A stretch of 20,365 nt of DNA from a virus, in the IMG/VR virus record IMGVR_UViG_3300024999_000477, positions 1 through 20,365 of that record; one strand, given 5' to 3'. The translations under genes and the position numbers were made by a program. Below, piece by piece: positions 1 through 4,956 of the stretch (positions are counted from its first letter, which is position 1; each line of letters opens with the position of its first letter). The notes beneath the pieces are model-generated. The model was given only the letters and a program-made list of their open reading frames with translations. It did not search any database and was not told the origin of the DNA.

Positions 1-463
1 TTCCATAGTTCGTTTCCCCGGCTGTTAGTAGGTGCGGATAATCCACAAGGTCCCTAACTATTAATCCTTTAGCGGATACACCTAATGGTAGTGGTAATTC
101 CATCTTGGAATATTTAGTGTGGTCATAAAGGGAGTAGGGGTATTTCTTTTTAAGTTCTTCAGTCATAACTTCCATAATTATAACCTTGCCACGTTTTTCA
201 ATATGGACTGACCCCCCGGTAGCATCTTGAAATAATATGCTCAACTTCTGAAATTCCATGAATCCAGTACCGGGGGGGAGAGAAATAATAAACGTCCATG
301 TTTCATCTTTCTTAGCTGAAGATACAATAAGGGGTCTAGTCCCTTCTTTATATTTAACATCTATAACATCCTGAACAGCCGCCCTAGCTTCATTCCCTCT
401 CCGATGTAACCAAAGTGATTTAAGTTGGTCCCTGACTTCCTCGATTGCATTTTGTTGCTTCAT
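1..463 (-). CDS. FtsK/SpoIIIE-like DNA translocase, N-terminal part (runs off window)
   Basis: The reading frame opens at ATG 463, after a good AAAGGGG site, and runs off the left edge after 154 codons. The first 110 or so residues match no domain I know. The last visible residues, around PHLLTAGETNYG, match the stretch leading into the Walker A loop of FtsK/SpoIIIE ATPases (GxxxxGKS/T). The frame is cut just before the expected Lys, and the next base (A) fits AAA or AAG. Such ATPases pump double-stranded DNA. In Bacillota plasmids and phage-plasmids they often sit beside replication or partition genes and may serve segregation or transfer. The start overlaps the end of the 64-residue gene by 44 nt, so the two are probably coupled. 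Walker B and any C-terminal DNA-binding domain lie outside the window. Confidence 0.75.
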   Translation of the reverse strand, partial: MKQQNAIEEVRDQLKSLWLHRRGNEARAAVQDVIDVKYKEGTRPLIVSSAKKDETWTFIISLPPGTGFMEFQKLSILFQDATGGSVHIEKRGKVIIMEVMTEELKKKYPYSLYDHTKYSKMELPLPLGVSAKGLIVRDLVDYPHLLTAGETNYG

Positions 464-614
464 TCATCAATCCCCTTTCAATTAATACTTTCCTCAGTCC
501 ATCTCTGATCATGTCGGCGAGTTCTCCTTCTTCAAGACTGAGACACATAATAGCTTGCCGAATATCCTTATCTCTCTTTCTCAGTCTAGCCCTAAGAATT
601 GATATATCATCCAT
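420..614 (-). CDS. Small RHH-like protein upstream of the FtsK-like gene
   Basis: This 64-residue ORF starts at ATG 614 with AGGAGGT six bases upstream, one of the best ribosome sites in the window. It is rich in charged residues. A stretch around residues 10-50 (LRKRDKDIRQAI, then ADMIRDGLRKVLIERG) resembles the helical part of short ribbon-helix-helix-type plasmid proteins. This is inferred from pattern, since no clear N-terminal beta strand is seen. It overlaps the translocase gene by 44 nt. A perfect 7-bp inverted repeat lies 34 bp upstream, so it could be an autoregulator of this two-gene operon or a partner of the translocase. Function not recognised. Confidence 0.65.
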   Translation of the reverse strand: MDDISILRARLRKRDKDIRQAIMCLSLEEGELADMIRDGLRKVLIERGLMNEATKCNRGSQGPT

Positions 615-647
615 ATGTGTACCTCCTGAGTGATTGTTGTGTTACAT

Positions 648-666
648 AATGATACGCCATATCATT
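648..666. promoter_or_regulatory. Inverted repeat, candidate operator of the FtsK-like operon
   Basis: AATGATA-cgcca-TATCATT is a perfect 7-bp inverted repeat 34-52 bp upstream of ATG 614. On the minus strand it overlaps a plausible but weak promoter (TTGGAC about 16 bp before CATTAT). A dimeric regulator site is the simplest reading. The binding protein is unknown. Confidence 0.4.
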
Positions 667-693
667 TGTCCAATATTCCTGTTAAATTTAGGC

Positions 694-722
694 AAAAAAA
701 GAACCCGGCTTTTCAGTCGGGT
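694..722 (-). terminator. Rho-independent terminator of the rep-parA-parB-like operon
   Basis: Read on the minus strand, an 8-bp stem (ACCCGACT / AGCCGGGT, one C-A mismatch, loop GAAA) is followed by TC and seven T. It lies 62 bp beyond the stop codon of the ribbon-helix-helix gene and before the promoter region of the FtsK-like operon, so it separates the two minus-strand units. Confidence 0.8.
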
Positions 723-783
723 AGTGTGTATTATTAATTATCTAAAATCAATATCATAAATCGGCCCAACAGGGTTTTTCTGA

Positions 784-1281
784 CTACTTCACTCCATCGA
801 AATAGTCAGGGGGCAAAGAATTTTTGAGCTCTTTCGGCATTAACTTTTCAGGCAAGAAGCGAACTAAAGCTCTTTCCACGAGCTCGTTCTTGCCCCTTCC
901 TGATGCCCTGTATGTCTTGTCTAGCCATTCCCATACCAACTCGTTGATCCTGACCGATAATTGTTCCTGCTTGACTCTCTTCTGCTTTTTTAACAGAAAC
1001 GAGCTTTCTTCCAAATTACTTTCTTGCTTGCTAGCGGGTGCGCTATCTTCCTCGCTTGCTAGCTTGCTAGAATTTGTGCTAGCTTGTGTGCTAGCGTGTT
1101 TACTAGCATCATTGCTAGCATTGATGCTGACACTCAAGCCATTATGCGTGCTTGTTGGTTCGCTTGCTAGTTCTCTAGTTTGATTGATAGTATCATTGCT
1201 GGCAAGTTGTCCCCCCGTGTCTTCTCCTTGATTAATGGGTCCGCGCTTTTTGTCCCATATATCAGGCTTCTTCAATACCAT
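784..1281 (-). CDS. ParB-like centromere-binding protein (ribbon-helix-helix) with tetrapeptide-repeat linker
   Basis: Likely the DNA-binding partner of ParA. The C-terminal part (LSVRINELVWEWLD, then GKNELVERALVRFL) has the strand-helix-helix pattern of MetJ/Arc/CopG-type ribbon-helix-helix proteins, the class used as centromere binders in many small ParA systems. The middle, about residues 25-90, is a run of 16 four-residue units, many ending in Ala-Ser, encoded by a 12-bp repeat (listed separately). I chose ATG 1281 (165 residues) because TAAGGAGGT stands nine bases upstream; a TTG at 1302 in the same frame lacks such a site. The gene overlaps the end of parA by 20 nt and is followed by a terminator at 694-722. 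The assignment as ParB-like rests on the domain and on its place after parA. Confidence 0.75.
   Translation of the reverse strand: MVLKKPDIWDKKRGPINQGEDTGGQLASNDTINQTRELASEPTSTHNGLSVSINASNDASKHASTQASTNSSKLASEEDSAPASKQESNLEESSFLLKKQKRVKQEQLSVRINELVWEWLDKTYRASGRGKNELVERALVRFLPEKLMPKELKNSLPPDYFDGVK
1018..1209. repeat. 12-bp-period tandem repeat with GCTAGC core inside the parB-like gene
   Basis: From 1030, successive 12-bp units begin with GCT or a near variant. GCTAGC or a one-base variant occurs at 1030, 1058, 1066, 1078, 1090, 1102, 1114 and 1126, with a strict 12-bp step from 1066 to 1126. GCTAGT follows at 1166 and GCTGGC at 1198. About 15 units stay in phase to 1209. On the coding strand this gives four-residue units with Ala-Ser. 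GCTAGC is self-complementary, so each copy could be a dimer-binding site. The repeat may be just a low-complexity linker, or an intragenic centromere (parS-like) array. Confidence 0.8.
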
Positions 1282-2050
1282 ACTCGGCAACCTCCTTAGC
1301 AAGCTCTACATACGTCTGTACGACCTCATTTTTAGGGTAGAGTACAATTGCTGGCTTTCCGTATCTAGGAGCGTCCCCAAACCTCACGGAACGGGGTATA
1401 GTGGTACGAAACATCTTTATACCCGTTTCAAGAAAGTGCCTCCTGGACGATTGCAGAACATCAGAACTAAGGACGGTACCAGTGACGTACATTGTGGCAA
1501 CTACGCCTAGTAACTTAAGATTTGGATTAGTTGCCCGTCTTGCTTGCCTAATCTCGTCTAGCATGGATTCTACGCCGTCTGTGGCAAGATATTCACATTG
1601 CATGGTTATTATAATCTTGTCGGCAGCGGTAAGCCCATTGAAGACCAACGGTCCACGACTCGGGGGGAGGTCTATAAATATAAAATCGTACTTATTCTTT
1701 ACCTTTACTAGAACATCCCTGAGCATAACCCTATGATCCGGATAAACGTCCGGATTCTCTTCTGCTAATTTGTCTAGCCCAGCAAGTTCTTTTTTAGCTG
1801 GGTATACATCAACGCCATAGGAAGTGCATACAATATCCTGCATAGTTGCTTCTTGTAAAAAAACATCATAAATAGAATACTTTAGCTCGCTCGGCAAAAG
1901 CCCGAAACTCTTGGATGAATCCCCCTGTGGATCAAAATCAATAAGAGCCACCTTATGCCCCATGTTTGCCAATGCACAGGATAAATTGGTAGCGGTAGCT
2001 GTTTTGCCGCATCCTCCCTTAGTTATGGCAATAGCGATAATCTGCCCCAA
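1262..2050 (-). CDS. parA: ParA family partition ATPase
   Basis: This 262-residue protein is a deviant-Walker ATPase that drives plasmid segregation on the nucleoid. The deviant Walker A motif KGGCGKTATA lies at residues 11-20, the Walker A' region around IDFDPQGDSS at 38-47, and the Walker B-like IFIDLPPS about residue 125. Length fits type Ib or phage-type ParA proteins without an N-terminal DNA-binding domain. The start is TTG 2050 with GGGAGG seven bases upstream. It lies 15 bp after rep and overlaps the ribbon-helix-helix gene by 20 nt, so the three form one operon. A complete parA beside a phage repressor is strong evidence that the element is maintained as a plasmid. Confidence 0.95.
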   Translation of the reverse strand: MGQIIAIAITKGGCGKTATATNLSCALANMGHKVALIDFDPQGDSSKSFGLLPSELKYSIYDVFLQEATMQDIVCTSYGVDVYPAKKELAGLDKLAEENPDVYPDHRVMLRDVLVKVKNKYDFIFIDLPPSRGPLVFNGLTAADKIIITMQCEYLATDGVESMLDEIRQARRATNPNLKLLGVVATMYVTGTVLSSDVLQSSRRHFLETGIKMFRTTIPRSVRFGDAPRYGKPAIVLYPKNEVVQTYVELAKEVAEYGIEEA

Positions 2051-2065
2051 AATAATTCCTCCCTT

Positions 2066-2566
2066 TCATAAATAAAACTTCTCATATTTTTCTGGTTTCT
2101 TAGTTCCCTTTTCTTTTTTATTATTAATTTTTTTATTAATACTGTTATTTTTAGAACTGTTAGTATTAGTTCCCTTGTTTTGCGTGCACTCATTTTCCGT
2201 GCACCCATTTTGAGGGATCGGTGCCGTTCCATCATTTTGAGGGATCGGTGATATCTCTGTATTTTGAATATAGACATTATGGCTGAATCTTCCGTTATCT
2301 TTAATTTGCTCGACTGTTATATATCCAATTGCGGTCAATAACTTAAAGTGCCTATAGTATCTAGATTCGCTAATTCCGAGATCATAAAGTATCTTAGATA
2401 ATCCGGGGAATGCGTTGCTACCTGCTCCGGCATAGCTAGAAAAGTACGCATAAATAGCCTTGGATTCTATAGTTAATCTCTTGTCTTGCATAACTAATTT
2501 GGGGATCGTGCCATATCCCCTAGAATTTATCCCGACTACTTTCAATATGTCCCTGTCTTTTCGCAC
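2066..2566 (-). CDS. HTH replication initiator-like protein (plasmid Rep)
   Basis: Residues 1-100 resemble winged-helix initiators of Bacillota plasmids and phages (HTH_36/RepA_N/DnaD-N type). The typical opening INSRGYGTIPKLVMQDKRL is followed by an AKAIYAYF-like helix and a recognition region, LGISESRYYRHFKLL. The C-terminal third is a Asn/Lys/Thr-rich tail with 18-bp DNA repeats and an AT-rich stretch. The frame is open up to TTG 2590, but GTG 2566 is preferred: ACAGGGG lies nine bases upstream, the family usually starts here, and TTG 2590 lies within the attenuator hairpin with no ribosome site. That gives 166 residues. Its place at the head of the parA operon, and the antisense RNA over its leader, support a copy-controlled initiator. 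It could instead be only a DNA-binding regulator. Confidence 0.7.
   Translation of the reverse strand: MRKDRDILKVVGINSRGYGTIPKLVMQDKRLTIESKAIYAYFSSYAGAGSNAFPGLSKILYDLGISESRYYRHFKLLTAIGYITVEQIKDNGRFSHNVYIQNTEISPIPQNDGTAPIPQNGCTENECTQNKGTNTNSSKNNSINKKINNKKEKGTKKPEKYEKFYL
2183..2250. repeat. Direct repeats in rep (possible iterons)
   Basis: CATTTTGAGGGATCGGTG occurs perfectly twice, at 2206-2223 and 2233-2250 (27-bp step). A second pair, CGTGCACTCATTTT at 2183 and CGTGCACCCATTTT at 2198, overlaps it with a 15-bp step. A very AT-rich tract (about 2100-2165) lies directly beside them. Several Bacillota theta plasmids have their origin iterons within rep, so this is a candidate plasmid origin. Confidence 0.55.
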
Positions 2567-2569
2567 AAT

Positions 2570-2606
2570 AAAAAACCCCTGTCTATTCAATTAGGAACTA
2601 GACAGG
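2570..2606 (-). terminator. Attenuator hairpin in the rep leader
   Basis: On the minus strand an 8-bp perfect stem CCTGTCTA / TAGACAGG (2599-2606 with 2578-2585, loop of 13) is followed by GG and a T run (2575-2570), just before the rep start. It has the form of an intrinsic terminator. A second copy of GACAGG upstream (2658-2663 on the minus strand) could pair with the first arm and block the hairpin. This is the layout of antisense-RNA-controlled attenuation. Confidence 0.65.
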
Positions 2607-2627
2607 AATAATTGAATGCTTTATAAT
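2599..2627 (+). promoter_or_regulatory. Promoter of antisense RNA
   Basis: TAGACA (2599-2604), a 17-bp spacer and a perfect TATAAT (2622-2627) form a strong sigma-A promoter on the strand opposite rep. No protein gene follows. The start point would be near 2634. Confidence 0.7.
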
Positions 2628-2633
2628 GTAAAC

Positions 2634-2719
2634 AACAACATAAAGCACGGGTTAATTCCTGTCTTCGGCATAACCTCTTTGAACATCACTTTGGCGGTGG
2701 GTAGTTCAGAGAGGTTTTT
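2634..2719 (+). ncRNA. Antisense RNA controlling rep (predicted, about 85 nt)
   Basis: The RNA would start near 2634 and end at a strong terminator. Its 13-bp stem is 2672-2684 with 2704-2716 (one G-U pair), followed by TTTTT. Within the big loop a further 4-bp helix (2686-2689 with 2697-2700) presents a seven-base loop UUUGGCG at 2690-2696. This contains a YUNR motif (UUGG), the signature of fast-pairing loops in plasmid copy-control antisense RNAs such as CopA/CopT. It is fully complementary to the rep leader and covers the GACAGG segment that could act as antiterminator. Its expected role is to lower rep transcription. Prediction only; no expression data. Confidence 0.7.
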
Positions 2720-2765
2720 CCTTTATGCCTAATTCGACAGGTTCAACCAATTATCCTTCAAAATC

Positions 2766-2879
2766 TTACCCGAAAAAATAAGTAACAAACTCATAGAGAT
2801 AAAGCGGGTCGAGTATAGTGAGTTCATCATCCACTACTATCCACTTAAAAAATCCTGCTAAATCGCGTTCAACAATCAT
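2766..2879 (-). CDS. 37-residue leader ORF upstream of rep
   Basis: The ORF starts at ATG 2879 with AAGGAAG eight bases upstream and ends in TAA at 2766. It lies between a weak promoter-like region (TATTAT at about 2901-2906 on the minus strand) and the antisense target. The peptide is hydrophobic and acidic, rich in Phe, Tyr, Leu and Asp, with no Cys and no known motif. It may be a small regulatory or leader peptide of the rep operon. The ribosome site supports translation; function is unknown. Confidence 0.45.
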   Translation of the reverse strand: MIVERDLAGFFKWIVVDDELTILDPLYLYEFVTYFFG

Positions 2880-2987
2880 TTGCAAAACTTCCTTTCTTTC
2901 TCTATAATACAATACATTTTCCTTGCCTTCAGGGGGTCTTTATAACCATAATTACGACTAGATATTCTCTTATATCTAAAAATGTGC

Positions 2988-3029
2988 AAAAAAAAGTGGG
3001 TATCCGATGTATTGCGATTGGATACTCAC
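2988..3029 (-). terminator. Terminator of the repressor gene
   Basis: Read on the minus strand, GTGAGTATCC (3029-3020) pairs with GGATACCCAC (3005-2996) with one mismatch, loop of 14, followed by eight T. It lies 9 bp after the repressor stop and separates immunity from the rep unit. Confidence 0.85.
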
Positions 3030-3037
3030 AAAAATAT

Positions 3038-3421
3038 TCACTTAGACTTCATTTTTTTGATCGACTCTAGGAGTTCGCGAAAGAAGATGGGGTCTATATC
3101 CTCGTTATATAAATCCTTGGCTAGCATAGCATATGGCAAGCTCTCCTGTTTGGCGAAGAACTCTATTACATCATCCGGTATATCAACATTATTCATCTCA
3201 GTGAGTTTACGCAGAGACATGATGTCGTTATCAAGGAGATATGCCGAATCAACACCCAGTGCCTTGGCCACCTTCTCTAATGCCCTGATCGACATGTTAC
3301 ATTTACCGTTTTCCGTGTCTGATAGATAAGACAAGGAAAGGCCTGTTCTTTTGTGCAGCTCAGTCAAGGATATATCCCTTATCTTTTCTCTAACATACTT
3401 TATCTTGCGGCCGTAGTCCAT
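3038..3421 (-). CDS. XRE-family repressor (cI-like immunity repressor)
   Basis: This 127-residue protein has an N-terminal XRE/lambda-type HTH domain (about residues 5-65, with SLTELHKRTGLSLSYLSDTE and the usual VAKALGV ending). A 60-residue acidic helical tail follows, with no LexA-type peptidase. It is divergent from a Cro-like gene with shared operators in between, the classical lysogeny switch. I chose ATG 3421, after AGGATG; a TTG one codon earlier is also open. No ImmA-type metallopeptidase gene is adjacent, so induction must use another route, perhaps an antirepressor. The gene has its own terminator. Confidence 0.85.
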   Translation of the reverse strand: MDYGRKIKYVREKIRDISLTELHKRTGLSLSYLSDTENGKCNMSIRALEKVAKALGVDSAYLLDNDIMSLRKLTEMNNVDIPDDVIEFFAKQESLPYAMLAKDLYNEDIDPIFFRELLESIKKMKSK

Positions 3422-3480
3422 CAATCATCATCCTATCTAAAATAAGTTGTAAGATTGTAGTTTCTCCTTTTATACATTCG

Positions 3481-3554
3481 TTATTCTCGAATAAACATAT
3501 TACATAATAACTAATATTTATGAAACAAAGCTTGATTATTCGAGATGTTCGAAG
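3481..3554. promoter_or_regulatory. Repressor operators
   Basis: An imperfect palindrome TTATTCTCGAATAA lies at 3481-3494, and the related TTATTCGAGATGTT at 3536-3549 followed by TTCGAAG (3548-3554). The first, read on the minus strand, is TTATTCGAGAATAA and shares 10 of 14 bases with the second. One sits near the repressor promoter region and the other fills the spacer of the cro promoter, as expected of operators for the XRE pair. Confidence 0.6.
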
Positions 3555-3560
3555 TATACT
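3532..3560 (+). promoter_or_regulatory. Early promoter (cro promoter)
   Basis: TTGATT (3532-3537), a 17-bp spacer and TATACT (3555-3560) form a good sigma-A promoter. The operator-like TTATTCGAGA overlaps its spacer, so the repressor should block it. It probably drives the Cro-like gene and may read on into the early operon. Confidence 0.7.
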
Positions 3561-3570
3561 ATATATATGT

Positions 3571-3600
3571 TATAGAGTAGCTTACCAGAACTACTCTATA
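3571..3600 (+). other. 10-bp perfect hairpin in the cro leader
   Basis: TATAGAGTAG (3571-3580) and CTACTCTATA (3591-3600) form a perfect 10-bp inverted repeat with a 10-base loop. It starts at or just after the expected transcription start and ends before the ribosome site. AAGGTATTTTT follows, so it could be a weak attenuator, a stability hairpin, or a DNA operator. Confidence 0.5.
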
Positions 3601-3627
3601 AGGTATTTTTACAAGGAGGTGAAAATA

Positions 3628-3825
3628 TTGACAATCGGCAGCCAAATTCGAAGATGTAGGAACACAAAGAAATGGACATTGAGTCAGCTTGGAGAACGCG
3701 CAAAGCTGAGAGAAAGCACTCTGAGTGAAATAGAGAACGGTAAGCACGGCCCGAGTATGAAATCACTTAAAAGGGTTGCCGAAGCCCTTGGGGTCGAAGT
3801 TGGGTATCTATTTCAGGCGGAGTAA
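3628..3825 (+). CDS. Cro-like XRE-family regulator
   Basis: The 65-residue protein is almost entirely one XRE HTH domain (helix-turn-helix around LSQLGERAKLRESTLSEIEN, then SLKRVAEALGV). The start is TTG 3628, because AAGGAGG (3613-3619) is eight bases upstream. A longer open frame from ATG 3520 would run through the promoter and is not credible. It is divergent from the longer repressor and has only the DNA-binding domain, as phage Cro proteins do. Confidence 0.85.
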   Translation: MTIGSQIRRCRNTKKWTLSQLGERAKLRESTLSEIENGKHGPSMKSLKRVAEALGVEVGYLFQAE

Positions 3826-3961
3826 TCTTTTTCTTTTAAAAGTTCTTTAACCTCAAACAAACCTTCCGATTGCACTTACCACGCAAGCAGAAGGAAAACA
3901 TCATTGTCAAAGTCATAATGAATAAACTTCCTAATCAATTATTACCAGTGGTTGAAAGGAG

Positions 3962-4480
3962 GTGGTTAAAATTAAAATTATACCATTATCCCAAGGAAAG
4001 TTCGCTCTCGTAGATGATGAAGACTTTGAAGAATTGAGTAAACATAAATGGTATGCCTGCAAAAACCGCAACACTTATTATGCTCGTAGAGGTACTAGAA
4101 TAAATGGGAAAGTTAAATTAATTCGTATGCATCAACAATTATTGGGTCAAAAGAGTGGATTAGTGATAGATCATCATGATGGTGATGGACTCAATAATCA
4201 ACGCCATAACATTAAACATGTAACCCAAAGGGAAAATCTGCAAAATAGACACCGGAATACGTCTTCAAAATATCCTGGAGTTTGCTGGAATAAGCAAATG
4301 GAAAAATGGCATGCATCGATACACATAAATGGTAAGCGAAAATACTTAGGGCTTTACCCCAATGAGTACGAGGCATATCTAGCTTATCGTAACGCAGAAA
4401 TGAGTTTGGCATACTCCCACACCAACAATTTACCAGATTGTAGGAACGAGAGTACGCCCAAGCGAGCAACCACGCTCTAA
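3962..4480 (+). CDS. HNH endonuclease with AP2 DNA-binding domain
   Basis: Homing-type endonuclease. Residues about 1-65 form the N-terminal region typical of this family (IIPLSQGKFALVDDEDFEEL). An HNH_3 motif follows around residues 69-95 (VIDHHDGDGLNNQRHN with TQRENLQNR), and an AP2 domain at about 100-150 (SSKYPGVCWNKQMEKWHASI, then KYLGLYPNEYEAYLAY). The start is uncertain. GTG 3962 touches the AAAGGAGG site, which is too close. ATT 3971 has ideal spacing (eight bases) and would give MKIIPLSQGK, exactly the usual family beginning, so a rare ATT start is likely. It stands alone between cro and the next regulator, with 130-200 bp gaps, and looks like a mobile insertion. I saw no group I intron core around it. 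Confidence 0.9.
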   Translation: MVKIKIIPLSQGKFALVDDEDFEELSKHKWYACKNRNTYYARRGTRINGKVKLIRMHQQLLGQKSGLVIDHHDGDGLNNQRHNIKHVTQRENLQNRHRNTSSKYPGVCWNKQMEKWHASIHINGKRKYLGLYPNEYEAYLAYRNAEMSLAYSHTNNLPDCRNESTPKRATTL

Positions 4481-4692
4481 GTAATTTGTTCCGTCAAGAA
4501 CACGTTTTAGCCATTTCCAGTGGCTAGATCAAACACTACCGTAGTCCAAGGGGCTTGTTTGCTACGCTCTTGTTTAACTGTGTTAAGTGTACACATTTTT
4601 AAAAGTGGTGTCAATAGGGTTTTATGACATTTTTGCAAAAAAGTATTAGAAAATGTATGTTTTGGAATCGTTTCGTCAAGGAGGGGGAGGCA
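4481..4692 (+). other. Intergenic region with inverted repeats
   Basis: The 212 bp between the HNH gene and the next HTH gene hold an inverted repeat AGCCA/TGGCT (about 4509-4525, no T run, so a poor terminator) and TGTGT-N7-ACACA (4579-4595), which is operator-like. A weak promoter match follows (TTGCAA, 17 bp, TATGTT) about 30 bp before the next ribosome site. No gene is seen. Confidence 0.3.
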
Positions 4693-4956
4693 ATGGAGAG
4701 GGAATTAGTAAGCGAATTTAAACGACTAACAGGGTTCAATGGCGGCGACGTTGCCGAAAAGTTCGGAGTAAGTCGGCAGTTCGTTCATCAAGCATTCAAC
4801 AACAACTCGTTGACGTATAAGGCGAGTTCGGCTTTTTACCTCAATTCGATGATCGGCGAAAAGATTTCAACCCTGAAGAAACAGGTGCAGGACTTGGAGT
4901 TTTTACAGGTCAGTATCGAGGGAAGCGTAACGAATGGAGAGGACAAACATGAGTAA
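4693..4956 (+). CDS. Small HTH DNA-binding protein
   Basis: This 87-residue protein starts at ATG 4693 after AAGGAGGGGGAGG; the open frame further upstream (to ATG 4624) has no ribosome site. Residues 15-40 (GGDVAEKFGVSRQFVHQAFN) form a clear helix-turn-helix. The C-terminal half (EKISTLKKQVQDLEFLQ) is likely a short coiled coil for dimerisation. It overlaps the Rha gene by 8 nt (ATGAGTAA), so they are coupled. Probably an early transcription regulator; the exact family is not recognised. Confidence 0.7.
   Translation: MERELVSEFKRLTGFNGGDVAEKFGVSRQFVHQAFNNNSLTYKASSAFYLNSMIGEKISTLKKQVQDLEFLQVSIEGSVTNGEDKHE

Noticed and set aside
824-1183. 119-codon plus-strand ORF opposite the parB-like gene
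   Set aside because: It is a product of the 12-bp repeat read on the other strand (Leu/Ala/Ser-rich), has no ribosome site, and overlaps a well-supported gene.
1018-1209. CRISPR array
   Set aside because: The repeat unit is 12 bp with no spacers, and it lies in frame within a coding sequence.
3520-3627. N-terminal extension of the Cro-like protein from ATG 3520
   Set aside because: It would be encoded by promoter, operator and hairpin DNA; the TTG at 3628 has an ideal ribosome site.
4501-4530. AGCCA/TGGCT inverted repeat as a terminator after the HNH gene
   Set aside because: The stem is short and no T run follows on either strand.
3826-4692. Group I intron housing the HNH gene
   Set aside because: No split host gene on either side and no recognisable intron core; the gene looks free-standing.
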